In this document: in pieces, positions 1 through 5,203 of the stretch | Layout of the letters: each line of letters begins with the position of its first letter | How positions within the stretch are numbered: position 1 is the stretch's first letter | Assembly: GCA_002409725.1 (NCBI GenBank) | Contig: DHOI01000050.1 | Location: forward strand, 3,367-11,482 | Direction of reading: 5' to 3' | Origin: Christensenella sp. UBA5394 | GTDB lineage: Bacteria > Bacillota > Clostridia > Christensenellales > CAG-138 | Length of the DNA stretch: 8,116 nucleotides | Program-made: the position numbers and the translations under genes | The notes under the pieces: generated by a model | Told to the model about the DNA's origin: nothing | Seen by the model: the letters and a program-made list of their open reading frames with translations, nothing else | The model's database searches: none

Positions 1-1
1 G

Positions 2-49
2 TCCTGCGCGGACGGCGTGCCCGGGGCACAGCGGTTCTGGTTCCCCTAG
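2..49 (+). CDS. Possible 3' end of an upstream gene (partial)
   Basis: The frame starting at position 2 stays open to a TAG at 47-49, and nearly every third codon position is G or C, as in the real genes of this window. It would encode only 15 residues ending in QRFWFP, too few to recognise a family. A terminator-like hairpin follows 45 bases after the stop, which fits the end of a transcription unit. The other forward frame starting at position 1 is also open, to a stop at 136-138, so this call is tentative. Confidence 0.3.
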   Translation, partial: SCADGVPGAQRFWFP

Positions 50-62
50 GTTTACAGGCCGT

Positions 63-91
63 TTGTAGCCTTTCGTGCAATATGGTATACT
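63..91 (+). promoter_or_regulatory. Candidate promoter for tcdA
   Basis: TTGTAG at 63-68 and TATACT at 86-91 are separated by 17 bases. The -10 matches five of six consensus positions, the -35 only three. Transcription would start near 98, inside the hairpin at 94-114, so promoter and upstream terminator would overlap. This is a pattern match only. Confidence 0.25.
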
Positions 92-93
92 TG

Positions 94-121
94 GGGCGGG
101 AGAAATTCCCGCCCTTTGTTG
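94..121 (+). terminator. Terminator-like hairpin upstream of tcdA
   Basis: GGGCGGGA at 94-101 pairs perfectly with TCCCGCCC at 107-114 around a five-base loop, and TTTGTTGT follows. This is a GC-rich 8-bp stem with an imperfect U tract on the plus strand. It most likely ends the transcript of whatever lies to the left of the window, since the next ribosome binding site begins about 25 bases later. A role as a leader structure of tcdA is possible. Confidence 0.5.
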
Positions 122-155
122 TATCCGAAACCATATAGAGAGGATAGGGGACTTT

Positions 156-878
156 ATGCAGGAGCAGTATGTCCGCACGGCCATGCTTTTGGGCGAGGAA
201 GGCGTAGCGCGGCTGCGCGCAGCAGCCGTGGCTGTATTCGGTTTGGGGGGCGTGGGCTCCTTCGCGGCGGAGGCCTTGGCCCGCGCCAGCGTGGGCCGCC
301 TGCTGCTGGTGGATGACGATGTAGTCGCCCCATCCAATTTGAATAGGCAGCTCATCGCCCTGCGCTCCACCATCGGCCGGCCCAAGGCCCTTGCCGCTAA
401 GGCCCGCATTGCCGATATCGACTCGGATACCGTGGTCGAAGCCCGAATATCCCGCTATGAGGCCGCCACGGCGGATGATTTCGACCTTGCGGCCTATGAT
501 TACATCATCGACGCTATCGATTCCGTCACTTCCAAGCTCCTGCTCATCGAGCGAGCTAAAGCGGCAGGCACGGCCATCATCAGCAGCATGGGCACGGGCA
601 ACAAGCTCGACCCAACGGCCTTTCGCGTGAGCGATATCGAGCAAACCGAGGTCTGCCCGCTGGCCCGGGTGATGCGACGAGAGCTGAAGCGCCGGGGCAT
701 CCGGGGCGTGCGGGTGGTCTGGTCCCCAGAGGAGCCACGCGCGCCGCAGCTTAGCGCCGAATCAGCGCCCCCAGGCCGCCGGGCCATCCCGGCCAGCATC
801 AGCTTCGTACCGGGCACGGCAGGCCTCATCTGCGCCGGTGAGGCCATCATGCATATTGCGGGCTTAAATAAAAATTAA
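156..878 (+). CDS. tcdA: tRNA threonylcarbamoyladenosine dehydratase (TcdA/CsdL/YrvM, ThiF-E1 family)
   Basis: This enzyme uses ATP to cyclise N6-threonylcarbamoyladenosine at position 37 of ANN-decoding tRNAs into ct6A. Visible in the 240-residue product are the Rossmann nucleotide loop GLGGVGS at 29-35, the E1-like DDDVVAPSNLNRQ at 53-65 with the NxNRQ signature, Lys77, the DAIDSVTSK segment at 119-127, and the family-specific SSMGTGNKLDP at 143-153. The C-terminal SFVPGTAGLICAGEAI at 216-231 is also typical. Length is close to the roughly 250 residues of Firmicute homologues. The frame is open further upstream to a GTG at 75, but that would translate through the hairpin at 94-114. The ATG at 156 has AGGGG five bases upstream and matches the usual N-terminus, which begins shortly before the RTAMLLGEEG segment. 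The next gene follows 78 bases later on the same strand, with no terminator between them. Confidence 0.93.
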   Translation: MQEQYVRTAMLLGEEGVARLRAAAVAVFGLGGVGSFAAEALARASVGRLLLVDDDVVAPSNLNRQLIALRSTIGRPKALAAKARIADIDSDTVVEARISRYEAATADDFDLAAYDYIIDAIDSVTSKLLLIERAKAAGTAIISSMGTGNKLDPTAFRVSDIEQTEVCPLARVMRRELKRRGIRGVRVVWSPEEPRAPQLSAESAPPGRRAIPASISFVPGTAGLICAGEAIMHIAGLNKN

Positions 879-910
879 AGTGAAAGAAGCAAAAAAATAA
901 AGAAAAATGA
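864..910 (+). other. A-rich tract across the tcdA stop
   Basis: From the last codons of tcdA to 910 the plus strand is strongly A-rich, in sharp contrast to the GC-rich genes around it. It lies directly upstream of a perfect TATAAT at 918-923 and could act as an UP element for a promoter of the next gene. This is an inference from composition alone. Confidence 0.4.
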
Positions 911-917
911 ACCGGCT

Positions 918-923
918 TATAAT
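918..923 (+). promoter_or_regulatory. Candidate -10 element for the VTT-domain gene
   Basis: A perfect TATAAT lies 33 bases before the ATG at 957. No convincing -35 hexamer is present 16-18 bases upstream, where the sequence is A-rich instead. If used, the transcript would start near 930. Confidence 0.35.
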
Positions 924-956
924 GACCTTGCCTCTACTTTCGGGTATCCTATAGCT

Positions 957-1664
957 ATGGGTATGAAGAAAGAAAAACGGCTGGAAGGAAGATTGACACA
1001 AAAACAAAAGCGGCTTTGGAGCGGCTTGGCCATCGCCGCGTTTTTGGTACTACTGGCCTTCTTGTTCGTAGCTGTGGGCATGCCCATGCTGCGCTTTTTG
1101 CAAAGCCCGGAGGCTTTCCGCCGATGGGTGGATGACCAGGGCCTTTGGGGCCGCATAGCCTTTGTGGGGATGATGTTTGCCCAAGTCGTGATCGCCTTCA
1201 TCCCAGGGGAGCCGCTCGAGATCGCCGCAGGCTATGCCTTCGGCTTTTGGGAGGGTACCTTCCTGTGCATGGCAGGGGCCTTTTTAGGCAGCCTGGTCGT
1301 GTTCCTTTTTGTGCACAATTGGGGCATCCGGGCTGTGGAGGTCTTTTTCCCTCGGGAGCGTATCCTTTCCCTGCGGTTCCTGCGGGATTCGAAAAAGCGA
1401 GATATCCTCGCCTTCCTGCTCTTCTTCATCCCGGGCACGCCCAAGGACGTGCTCACCTATTGCGTGGGCCTTACGGACATGCCCCTCTCCACCTGGCTGT
1501 TCATCAGCACCGTGGCCCGTATCCCCTCTATCGTTACCTCCACCGTGGGCGGCAATGCCCTGGGCATTCAGGAATATTGGTTTGCAATATTGGTATTCGG
1601 GGTTACGCTGGCCATTAGCCTATGCGGCTATCTGATCTACCGCCGCGTGAGCGAGAAGCCGTGA
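957..1664 (+). CDS. TVP38/TMEM64 family (VTT/DedA-superfamily) membrane protein
   Basis: This is a polytopic inner-membrane protein of the SNARE-associated/VTT superfamily. Some members move lipids such as undecaprenyl phosphate across the membrane; the role of TVP38-type members like this one is less certain. The 235-residue product has a basic N-terminus, a first membrane segment at about 23-45, the conserved FIPGEPLEIAAGYAFG at 81-96, a hydrophobic stretch with a glycine-rich GAFLGSLVVFLF at 107-118, the second half-motif FFIPGTPKDVLTYCVGL at 156-172, and ARIPSIVTSTVGGN at 187-200, then a final helix at about 208-227. The two proline-glycine motifs are the re-entrant loop signatures of the superfamily. 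The start is uncertain: the ATG at 957 and the in-frame ATG at 963 have no clear ribosome binding site, while a TTG at 993 lies just after GGAAGG at 983-988 and would remove 12 charged residues without touching the first helix. The gene ends 62 bases before the convergent sigG. Confidence 0.88.
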   Translation: MGMKKEKRLEGRLTQKQKRLWSGLAIAAFLVLLAFLFVAVGMPMLRFLQSPEAFRRWVDDQGLWGRIAFVGMMFAQVVIAFIPGEPLEIAAGYAFGFWEGTFLCMAGAFLGSLVVFLFVHNWGIRAVEVFFPRERILSLRFLRDSKKRDILAFLLFFIPGTPKDVLTYCVGLTDMPLSTWLFISTVARIPSIVTSTVGGNALGIQEYWFAILVFGVTLAISLCGYLIYRRVSEKP

Positions 1665-1688
1665 TCCTGCGCGACATGCGTGATAAAA

Positions 1689-1712
1689 GAGGGATGCATT
1701 CCCTCATTATTT
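1689..1712. terminator. Bidirectional terminator between convergent genes
   Basis: GAGGGA at 1689-1694 pairs with TCCCTC at 1700-1705 around a five-base loop. On the plus strand it is followed by ATTATTT; on the minus strand by TTTTATC (the complement of 1682-1688). It sits between the stop of the VTT gene at 1664 and the stop of sigG at 1727, so it can serve both. The stem is short at 6 bp. Confidence 0.6.
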
Positions 1713-1726
1713 AGCTGCTTCTAAAA

Positions 1727-2500
1727 TTAAACATATTTGCGCATGTGTTTGAGCGCGCTTTTTTCCAGGCGGGATACCTGAGCCTGGCTGATGCCGATCT
1801 CCTCGGCCACCTCCATCTGCGTGCGGCCCTGGAAGAAGCGCAGCCTGAGGATGCTCCGCTCCCGCTCGGTTAGCTTTTCCATACCGTTCTCCAAGGCCAC
1901 ATGGGTAAGCCAATCCTCGTCGCTCTCGCTATCGTCCTTCACCTGATCCATCACGTAGATGGCATCCCCGTCATCGTGATAGATGGGCTCGAAAAGGGAG
2001 ACCGGATCCTGGATCGCGTCCAGCGCAAAGGCCACCTCTTCTTCCGTCAGTTCCATGGCCTTAGCCACATCGCTTAGGTGTGGCTCGCGGCCCATCTCAT
2101 CCATCAGGCGGGTGCGCGTTTGCAGGGCGCGGTAGGCCGTATCCCGGATGGAACGGGATACTCTGAGGGCATTGTTGTCCCGCAGGTGCCGCCGCACCTC
2201 GCCGATGATCATCGGCACGGCATAGGTGGAAAAACGCACCTCGTGCTTGAGGTCGAAATTATCGATGGCTTTGATAAGGCCGATGCAGCCCACCTGAAAA
2301 AGGTCGTCCATCTGCTCGCCCCTGCCGCTGAAGCGCTGAATCACGCTCAGCACCAGCCGTAGGTTTTCCTGGATAAAGGTTTGGCGGGCTTCCATATCGC
2401 CCCCCTGTATTTTTAGCAGAAGCTCACGGCTCCGCTTTTGCGTCATCATGGGCAGCTTCGCTGTATCCAGCCCGCAGATCTCTACCTTGTTGAGCGCCAT
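1727..2500 (-). CDS. sigG: RNA polymerase sigma factor SigG (late forespore)
   Basis: SigG directs RNA polymerase to late forespore genes during endospore formation, after engulfment. The 257-residue product carries the SigG-type N-terminus MALNKVEICG, region 2 with the core-binding and -10 recognition segments (NLRLVLSVIQRF at 46-57, DDLFQVGCIGL at 65-75, VRFSTYAVPMIIGE at 88-101), the region 3 LRDNNALRVSRSIRD at 106-120, the diagnostic DAIQDPVSLFEPIY at 161-174, and a region 4 helix-turn-helix (GRTQMEVAEEIGISQAQVSR at 225-244). The first ATG at 2509 is only nine bases upstream. I prefer the ATG at 2500 because the product then begins like Bacillus subtilis SigG (M-x-x-NKVEICG) and has GGATGG five bases before it. 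No anti-sigma gene or spoIIGA-sigE pair is adjacent, although sigG usually follows sigE. A SigF/SigG-like promoter lies upstream. Confidence 0.97.
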   Translation of the reverse strand: MALNKVEICGLDTAKLPMMTQKRSRELLLKIQGGDMEARQTFIQENLRLVLSVIQRFSGRGEQMDDLFQVGCIGLIKAIDNFDLKHEVRFSTYAVPMIIGEVRRHLRDNNALRVSRSIRDTAYRALQTRTRLMDEMGREPHLSDVAKAMELTEEEVAFALDAIQDPVSLFEPIYHDDGDAIYVMDQVKDDSESDEDWLTHVALENGMEKLTERERSILRLRFFQGRTQMEVAEEIGISQAQVSRLEKSALKHMRKYV

Positions 2501-2536
2501 TGCATCCATCCCCCATCGAAGTGATCATTACCCTCT

Positions 2537-2566
2537 TAGCATTGCCGAAAGGGCTGTTGCTGATTC
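2537..2566 (-). promoter_or_regulatory. Candidate SigF/SigG-type promoter of sigG
   Basis: Read on the minus strand, GAATC (2562-2566) is followed after 18 bases by AATGCTA (2537-2543). The SigG consensus in Bacillus is GHATR, 18 bases, CATNHTA, so this matches four of five and six of seven. The overlapping GGCAATGCT (2538-2546) matches eight of nine positions of the SigF -10 consensus GGNRANAHT. In Bacillus sigG is transcribed by SigF and then by SigG itself. Transcription would start near 2530, leaving a leader of about 30 bases. Confidence 0.45.
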
Positions 2567-2625
2567 CGCGAAAAGGGGATTGTTTTGTGGCGTGCTTATG
2601 GGAAACGTTTAGTGGCCCCATGCGT

Positions 2626-2631
2626 TATAAT
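2626..2631 (+). promoter_or_regulatory. Relic -10 element of the ECF sigma pseudogene
   Basis: A perfect TATAAT lies 14 bases before the ATG at 2646, with AAGGG at 2637-2641 in ribosome-binding position. No -35 hexamer at the right distance is visible. ECF genes are often autoregulated by a different promoter type, so this may be chance. Confidence 0.25.
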
Positions 2632-2759
2632 AAGCGAAGGGCAGAATGCTGGACACGCTCATCGAAAGCCAGGGGCCAAGGCTTTTCGGCCTTTGCCGCA
2701 AGCTTTGCACCGGCCGGGCCGATGCCGAGTCTCTATCAGGAGGCATTGCTTTGCGCCCT

Positions 2760-2777
2760 GCAAAAGCAGCAAAAGCT
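2760..2777 (+). repeat. 9-bp near-perfect tandem repeat at a frame switch
   Basis: GCAAAAGCA at 2760-2768 is followed directly by GCAAAAGCT. It lies where the reading frame of the sigma relic changes into the membrane-segment frame, so slippage or deletion at this repeat could have made the junction. Confidence 0.6.
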
Positions 2778-2871
2778 GGCTGCTGGCGGCGCTGTTCGTG
2801 CTGGTTATTGCGGCCGTGTTAGTCGGCGGCACGACAGCCTCCACCGCCGTGCAAACCGTATCAGGCCATAC

Positions 2872-2906
2872 ATATATAAAAAGCGCGCCGGAGGTTTCCG
2901 GCGCGC
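2872..2906 (-). terminator. Strong rho-independent terminator of the LCP operon
   Basis: A perfect 10-bp GC-rich stem (2883-2892 with 2897-2906, loop of four) is followed on the minus strand by TTTTTATATATG (complement of 2871-2882). The orientation fits the end of the minus-strand unit made of the LCP gene, the YbaK-family gene and the 34-residue peptide, whose last stop is at 2968. On the plus strand it lacks a good T tract. Confidence 0.85.
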
Positions 2907-2928
2907 CTGCGCTTTCATAAGAGAAGGG

Positions 2929-2948
2929 GAGCCGCTTCCTAACGGCTC
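2929..2948. other. Second inverted repeat before the terminator
   Basis: GAGCCG at 2929-2934 pairs with CGGCTC at 2943-2948 around an eight-base loop, 20 bases downstream of the small-peptide stop on the minus strand. It has no T tract. It may be a 3'-end stabilising hairpin or an incidental repeat. Confidence 0.45.
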
Positions 2949-2967
2949 GATTTATAGATGCTGCGAA

Positions 2968-3072
2968 TCAAATCTTGTGCTTGTGGACTCCGTATAGCAC
3001 CAAGGCTATCAAGATGGCCGCCACGCAGACTCCCAAGGTCAGCTTTACCGGATCACTCAAAGCAAAAAACAT
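2968..3072 (-). CDS. 34-residue single-pass membrane peptide, function unknown
   Basis: This short gene has a canonical signal: GGAGG, a six-base spacer, then ATG (the stretch CGGAGGTTTTGCATG on the minus strand). The 34-residue product starts MFFALSDPVK, has one membrane segment at about 10-29 (TLGVCVAAILIALVLYG), and ends in the basic tail HKHKI before a TGA. By the positive-inside rule the C-terminus should face the cytoplasm. It begins 38 bases after the stop of the YbaK-family gene and is followed by hairpins and the strong terminator, so it should be the third cistron of the LCP operon. I do not recognise the family. Candidates by size and topology include a regulator of a membrane enzyme or a sporulation-type micropeptide, but nothing in the sequence decides. 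The ribosome binding site, the clean hydrophobic profile and the operon position argue against chance. Confidence 0.65.
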   Translation of the reverse strand: MFFALSDPVKLTLGVCVAAILIALVLYGVHKHKI

Positions 3073-3110
3073 GCAAAACCTCCGTTAGTATGATGAGAAA
3101 GCGGCGCTGC

Positions 3111-3596
3111 TTATTCTTCTTCGTACCAGCCCTTGCATACGTCCACCCAGGCGGCCGCCCGGGAGCAGCGCTCCAATTCCTCGCAGCTCATGGGTACGGC
3201 GCTGTTGGCGCTGCCCGCAGCGGGGTAGATAATATCGAAGCGGCGCATGGAAACATCGAGGTAAACCGGCACGCCCTCCGGCAGGGCGAAGGGGCATACG
3301 CCGCCCACGGCGTGCCCCGTAAAGGCGAGGGCGTCCTCATGGGCGAGCATGCGGGCCTTGAAGCCGAATTGATCCTTGAATTTGCGGTTATCGGCCCTGG
3401 CATCTCCGGCCATGACCACCAGCATACAGCCATCCCCGTCGCGGTTCTGGAAGGAGAGGGTCTTGGCAATGCGGGCCGGCTCCGTGCCTACGGCCTCTGC
3501 GGCCAGTTCCACCGTGGCGCTGGACATATCGAACTCCAGAATGGAATCGCCTTTACCAAAGGCGGAAAGGTATTCGCGAACGATTTGTACGGACAT
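3111..3596 (-). CDS. YbaK/EbsC-family aminoacyl-tRNA deacylase (YwhH-like)
   Basis: Free-standing members of this family hydrolyse mischarged tRNA, best known as Cys-tRNA(Pro), after prolyl-tRNA synthetase errors; substrates of the YwhH-like branch are less well defined. The product is 161 residues, a normal length for a single YbaK domain. Visible signatures are SSATVELAAEAVG at 25-37, IAKTLSF at 43-49 with the conserved active-site lysine Lys45, GDARADNRKFK at 64-74, GHAVGGVCPFALP at 94-106, VYLDVSMRRF at 111-120 and YPAAGSANSAV at 124-134. The ATG at 3596 has AGGAGG (3603-3608) six bases upstream, and that site lies just after the LCP stop at 3610, so the two genes are 13 bases apart and almost certainly cotranscribed. 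No membrane or export signal is seen, so it is cytosolic. The pairing with an LCP enzyme has no obvious biochemical reason. Confidence 0.92.
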   Translation of the reverse strand: MSVQIVREYLSAFGKGDSILEFDMSSATVELAAEAVGTEPARIAKTLSFQNRDGDGCMLVVMAGDARADNRKFKDQFGFKARMLAHEDALAFTGHAVGGVCPFALPEGVPVYLDVSMRRFDIIYPAAGSANSAVPMSCEELERCSRAAAWVDVCKGWYEEE

Positions 3597-3609
3597 GAAA
3601 ATCCTCCTG

Positions 3610-5067
3610 TTACTGTATGACCATGCCGTCCGTGCCGTAACTCATGCCGCCGAGCGTGGAAGCGATCTGTGCGTTGAGCTGCTGCACAGGCGGCGTGTAG
3701 GTATCCAGCAGGGCCTTATCCTCGGCGTCGATGGCATCCTCCAAGAGGCCGAGATAGGTCTGGAGGAGATCCTTGGTATTCTGGTCGAGATAAGCGCCGT
3801 AGCTGCTGAGCAGGCTCTGGCCCTGATAATAGGCGCTGTTTGCGGCGCTGAGCTCGGCTGCGATCAGCTGGCGGTTGAGCTCGATCTGGGCGGTGATATT
3901 CGTCACGTCCGCATCCGCATCCACGGAGATCTTGGTGCCGAAGATCTCGCTCATCAGCGTTTCCGCGCGGGAAGCATAGAGGCCCCAGTAATCCCGGCCG
4001 CTGTAGTCGAAGGCCTTGCCCTCCAGCGTGTGGGTGGCGAGCTGGGCCATATCCATGCGCAGGGCAACCAATGAGAGAGAGGATATCTGCTTGAAGCTCA
4101 GGTTCGTCATGATATTCTGCTCTACGGCCTTGTAGATATTGGGGATGTTGACGATCTGCTCCGTGGATTTGAGCTGCTGCACGATGGCGGCCACCATCTT
4201 TTGCTGGCGGCCTACCCGCGCGATGTCGCTCGAGCCCTTGCGCTGGCGGCAATAATCCAGCACGCCCTGGCCATCCAAATGCTGGAGGCCGGGGTAGAGC
4301 TTACGGCCGTTCATGGTGACTTCCACATCCACGTCGTAATCTACGCCGCCCATGGCGTTGACCACCTCTTTGACCACGTTCATGTTGAAGCCCACGTAGT
4401 AATCGATGGGCACGCCCAATAGCTTGGACACGGTATTGGCCGTGTAGGCAAAGCCGTCTTTCTGCGCGCCGCCGCCTGCGGAGAAGGCGGAGTTGATTTT
4501 GGCAAAGGGCGTAGCTTCATTGGCCAGGTTACCTTTGGCGGTATAAAGTTTGACGTAGCTATCGCGCGGTACGGAGATGATATCCACATCGTTGGTGGCA
4601 AAATCGATGGTCACCAGCATAATGGTATCCGTGCGGAAGGAACCCCAGTTCTCCCGCTCCGTGCTCTCATCTATGCCCAGTACCAAAATGTTGGCCCTGT
4701 TCTGCATGAATTCGAGATCGGCCTCACTGCTCAAAACGGCCTCCGGATCCGGCATGGGGGAGGGGGTAGGCTCCGGCGTGGGGCCGTTATCGGCCGCGGG
4801 CATGGGCGTTGCCGTGGGCGTGGAGATGACCTCAAAGAGGTTGCTGGGCGCGGTGATATCCTGATAGAACTTAACACCCCAGATCACGGCGCATACAACC
4901 AACGCCAAAACGGCCGCGAGGACGATCTTGGCGGCAGCACCCATCTTCTTTTTCTTCTTGTGCTTTTTATGCTGGCCGCCGGGTTGGCCCCTATTGGGTC
5001 GGGCCTCTCCAGGCCGGGCCTCTCCAGGTCGGGGCTGCCCCTGCAGTTCGCGCATATCCTGTTCCAT
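3610..5067 (-). CDS. LCP (LytR-CpsA-Psr) family glycopolymer transferase
   Basis: LCP enzymes transfer lipid-linked teichoic acid, capsule or other glycopolymers to peptidoglycan on the outer face of the membrane. The 485-residue product has a proline-rich cytoplasmic start with two PGEAR repeats, a lysine cluster at 34-41, one membrane segment at about 44-66, a Thr/Pro-rich linker at 82-110, and an LCP domain at about 125-302. Expected active-site residues are present: ANILVLGID (Asp133), FRTDT (Arg145, Asp147), SVPRDS (Arg168, Asp169), and DYCRQRKGSSDIARVGRQQ at 271-289. Residues 388-485 form an extra, largely helical region rich in Ala, Leu and Gln, beyond the usual LCP fold. The frame extends upstream to an ATG at 5115, but that codon overlaps the likely -10 element, so I use the ATG at 5067 (MEQDMREL), although its GAGG is ten bases away. 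The next gene starts 13 bases downstream. Confidence 0.93.
   Translation of the reverse strand: MEQDMRELQGQPRPGEARPGEARPNRGQPGGQHKKHKKKKKMGAAAKIVLAAVLALVVCAVIWGVKFYQDITAPSNLFEVISTPTATPMPAADNGPTPEPTPSPMPDPEAVLSSEADLEFMQNRANILVLGIDESTERENWGSFRTDTIMLVTIDFATNDVDIISVPRDSYVKLYTAKGNLANEATPFAKINSAFSAGGGAQKDGFAYTANTVSKLLGVPIDYYVGFNMNVVKEVVNAMGGVDYDVDVEVTMNGRKLYPGLQHLDGQGVLDYCRQRKGSSDIARVGRQQKMVAAIVQQLKSTEQIVNIPNIYKAVEQNIMTNLSFKQISSLSLVALRMDMAQLATHTLEGKAFDYSGRDYWGLYASRAETLMSEIFGTKISVDADADVTNITAQIELNRQLIAAELSAANSAYYQGQSLLSSYGAYLDQNTKDLLQTYLGLLEDAIDAEDKALLDTYTPPVQQLNAQIASTLGGMSYGTDGMVIQ
5000..5029 (-). repeat. Two 15-bp tandem copies coding PGEAR-PGEAR
   Basis: Two adjacent 15-base units (5000-5014 and 5015-5029) differ at one base and stay in frame inside the LCP gene. 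They duplicate five residues in its cytoplasmic tail. The copy number may vary between strains by slippage. Confidence 0.8.
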
Positions 5068-5089
5068 AACGAAAAAACCTCGCAAATCG

Positions 5090-5111
5090 AAGTCTAGCCA
5101 AAAGACTAGCC
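5090..5111. repeat. Short direct repeat in the LCP leader
   Basis: AAGTCTAGCC at 5090-5099 and AAGACTAGCC at 5102-5111 differ at one base and are spaced 12 bases apart start to start. They lie between the likely -10 element and the start codon of the LCP gene. This position would suit a repressor site or a leader structure, but no known operator is recognised. Confidence 0.5.
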
Positions 5112-5113
5112 AC

Positions 5114-5119
5114 ATTATA
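5114..5119 (-). promoter_or_regulatory. Candidate -10 element of the LCP operon
   Basis: A perfect TATAAT on the minus strand lies 46 bases before the ATG at 5067, placing the transcript start near 5107. The hexamers at -35 distance match poorly. The 136-base gap to mutY contains no clear terminator, so readthrough from mutY is also possible. Confidence 0.4.
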
Positions 5120-5203
5120 CTGCATTTAGGGGCTCCCGAACAGGCATACCATAAATTTTAACAATTTCTGCGGAATTTTGCCGAAACGCAGCGCGGTCGT
5201 TTT

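Larger units (their letters stand above)
2646..2920 (+). pseudogene. Frameshifted ECF-type sigma factor relic joined to a membrane-segment frame
   Basis: Starting at the ATG at 2646, frame one reads 28 residues including GPRLFGLCRKLC and GRADAE, a typical opening of sigma-70 region 2 in ECF factors. That frame then loses similarity, but the frame from 2731 continues exactly where region 2.2 should, with LYQEALLCALQKQ. The expected join AE-D-LYQE is two bases short at 2730. About 40 bases later a third frame takes over in the tandem repeat at 2760-2777 and encodes a hydrophobic stretch, SWLLAALFVLVIAAVLVGG, then a Ser/Thr/Ala-rich tail ending at a TAA at 2918-2920. The rest of the sigma factor, including region 4 with its helix-turn-helix, is missing. 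The membrane segment could come from a neighbouring anti-sigma factor gene, giving a sigma/anti-sigma pair collapsed by deletion; that part is inference. The final 13 or so codons run through a terminator belonging to the opposite strand, so the true end is unclear. A sequencing error could explain the first shift but not the missing region 4. Confidence 0.65.

Noticed and set aside
75..155. A GTG start 27 codons upstream for tcdA
   Set aside because: It would translate through the hairpin at 94-114, has no ribosome binding site, and the added residues are not part of the family N-terminus.
2500..2997. A plus-strand open frame of 165 codons across the region upstream of sigG
   Set aside because: Only its middle part (2731 to about 2775) looks like protein, and that part is one fragment of the sigma relic. 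The rest overlaps the sigG promoter and the terminator of the opposite strand, with no ribosome binding site.
2958..3620. A plus-strand open frame of 220 codons opposite the small peptide and the YbaK-family gene
   Set aside because: It is the antisense shadow of well-supported minus-strand genes. Its product is low in complexity and has no recognisable motif or ribosome binding site.
3376..4074. A plus-strand open frame of 232 codons opposite the LCP gene
   Set aside because: GC-rich genes often leave long antisense frames. The protein on the minus strand has all LCP motifs; this one has none.
5068..5115. An ATG at 5115 as the LCP start
   Set aside because: It lies on the candidate -10 element, has no ribosome binding site, and puts an extra hydrophobic stretch before the lysine-rich tail.
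5116..5203. A terminator between mutY and the LCP gene
   Set aside because: The only inverted repeat (CTGCG with CGCAG on the minus strand) is weak and has no T tract, so I do not call one.
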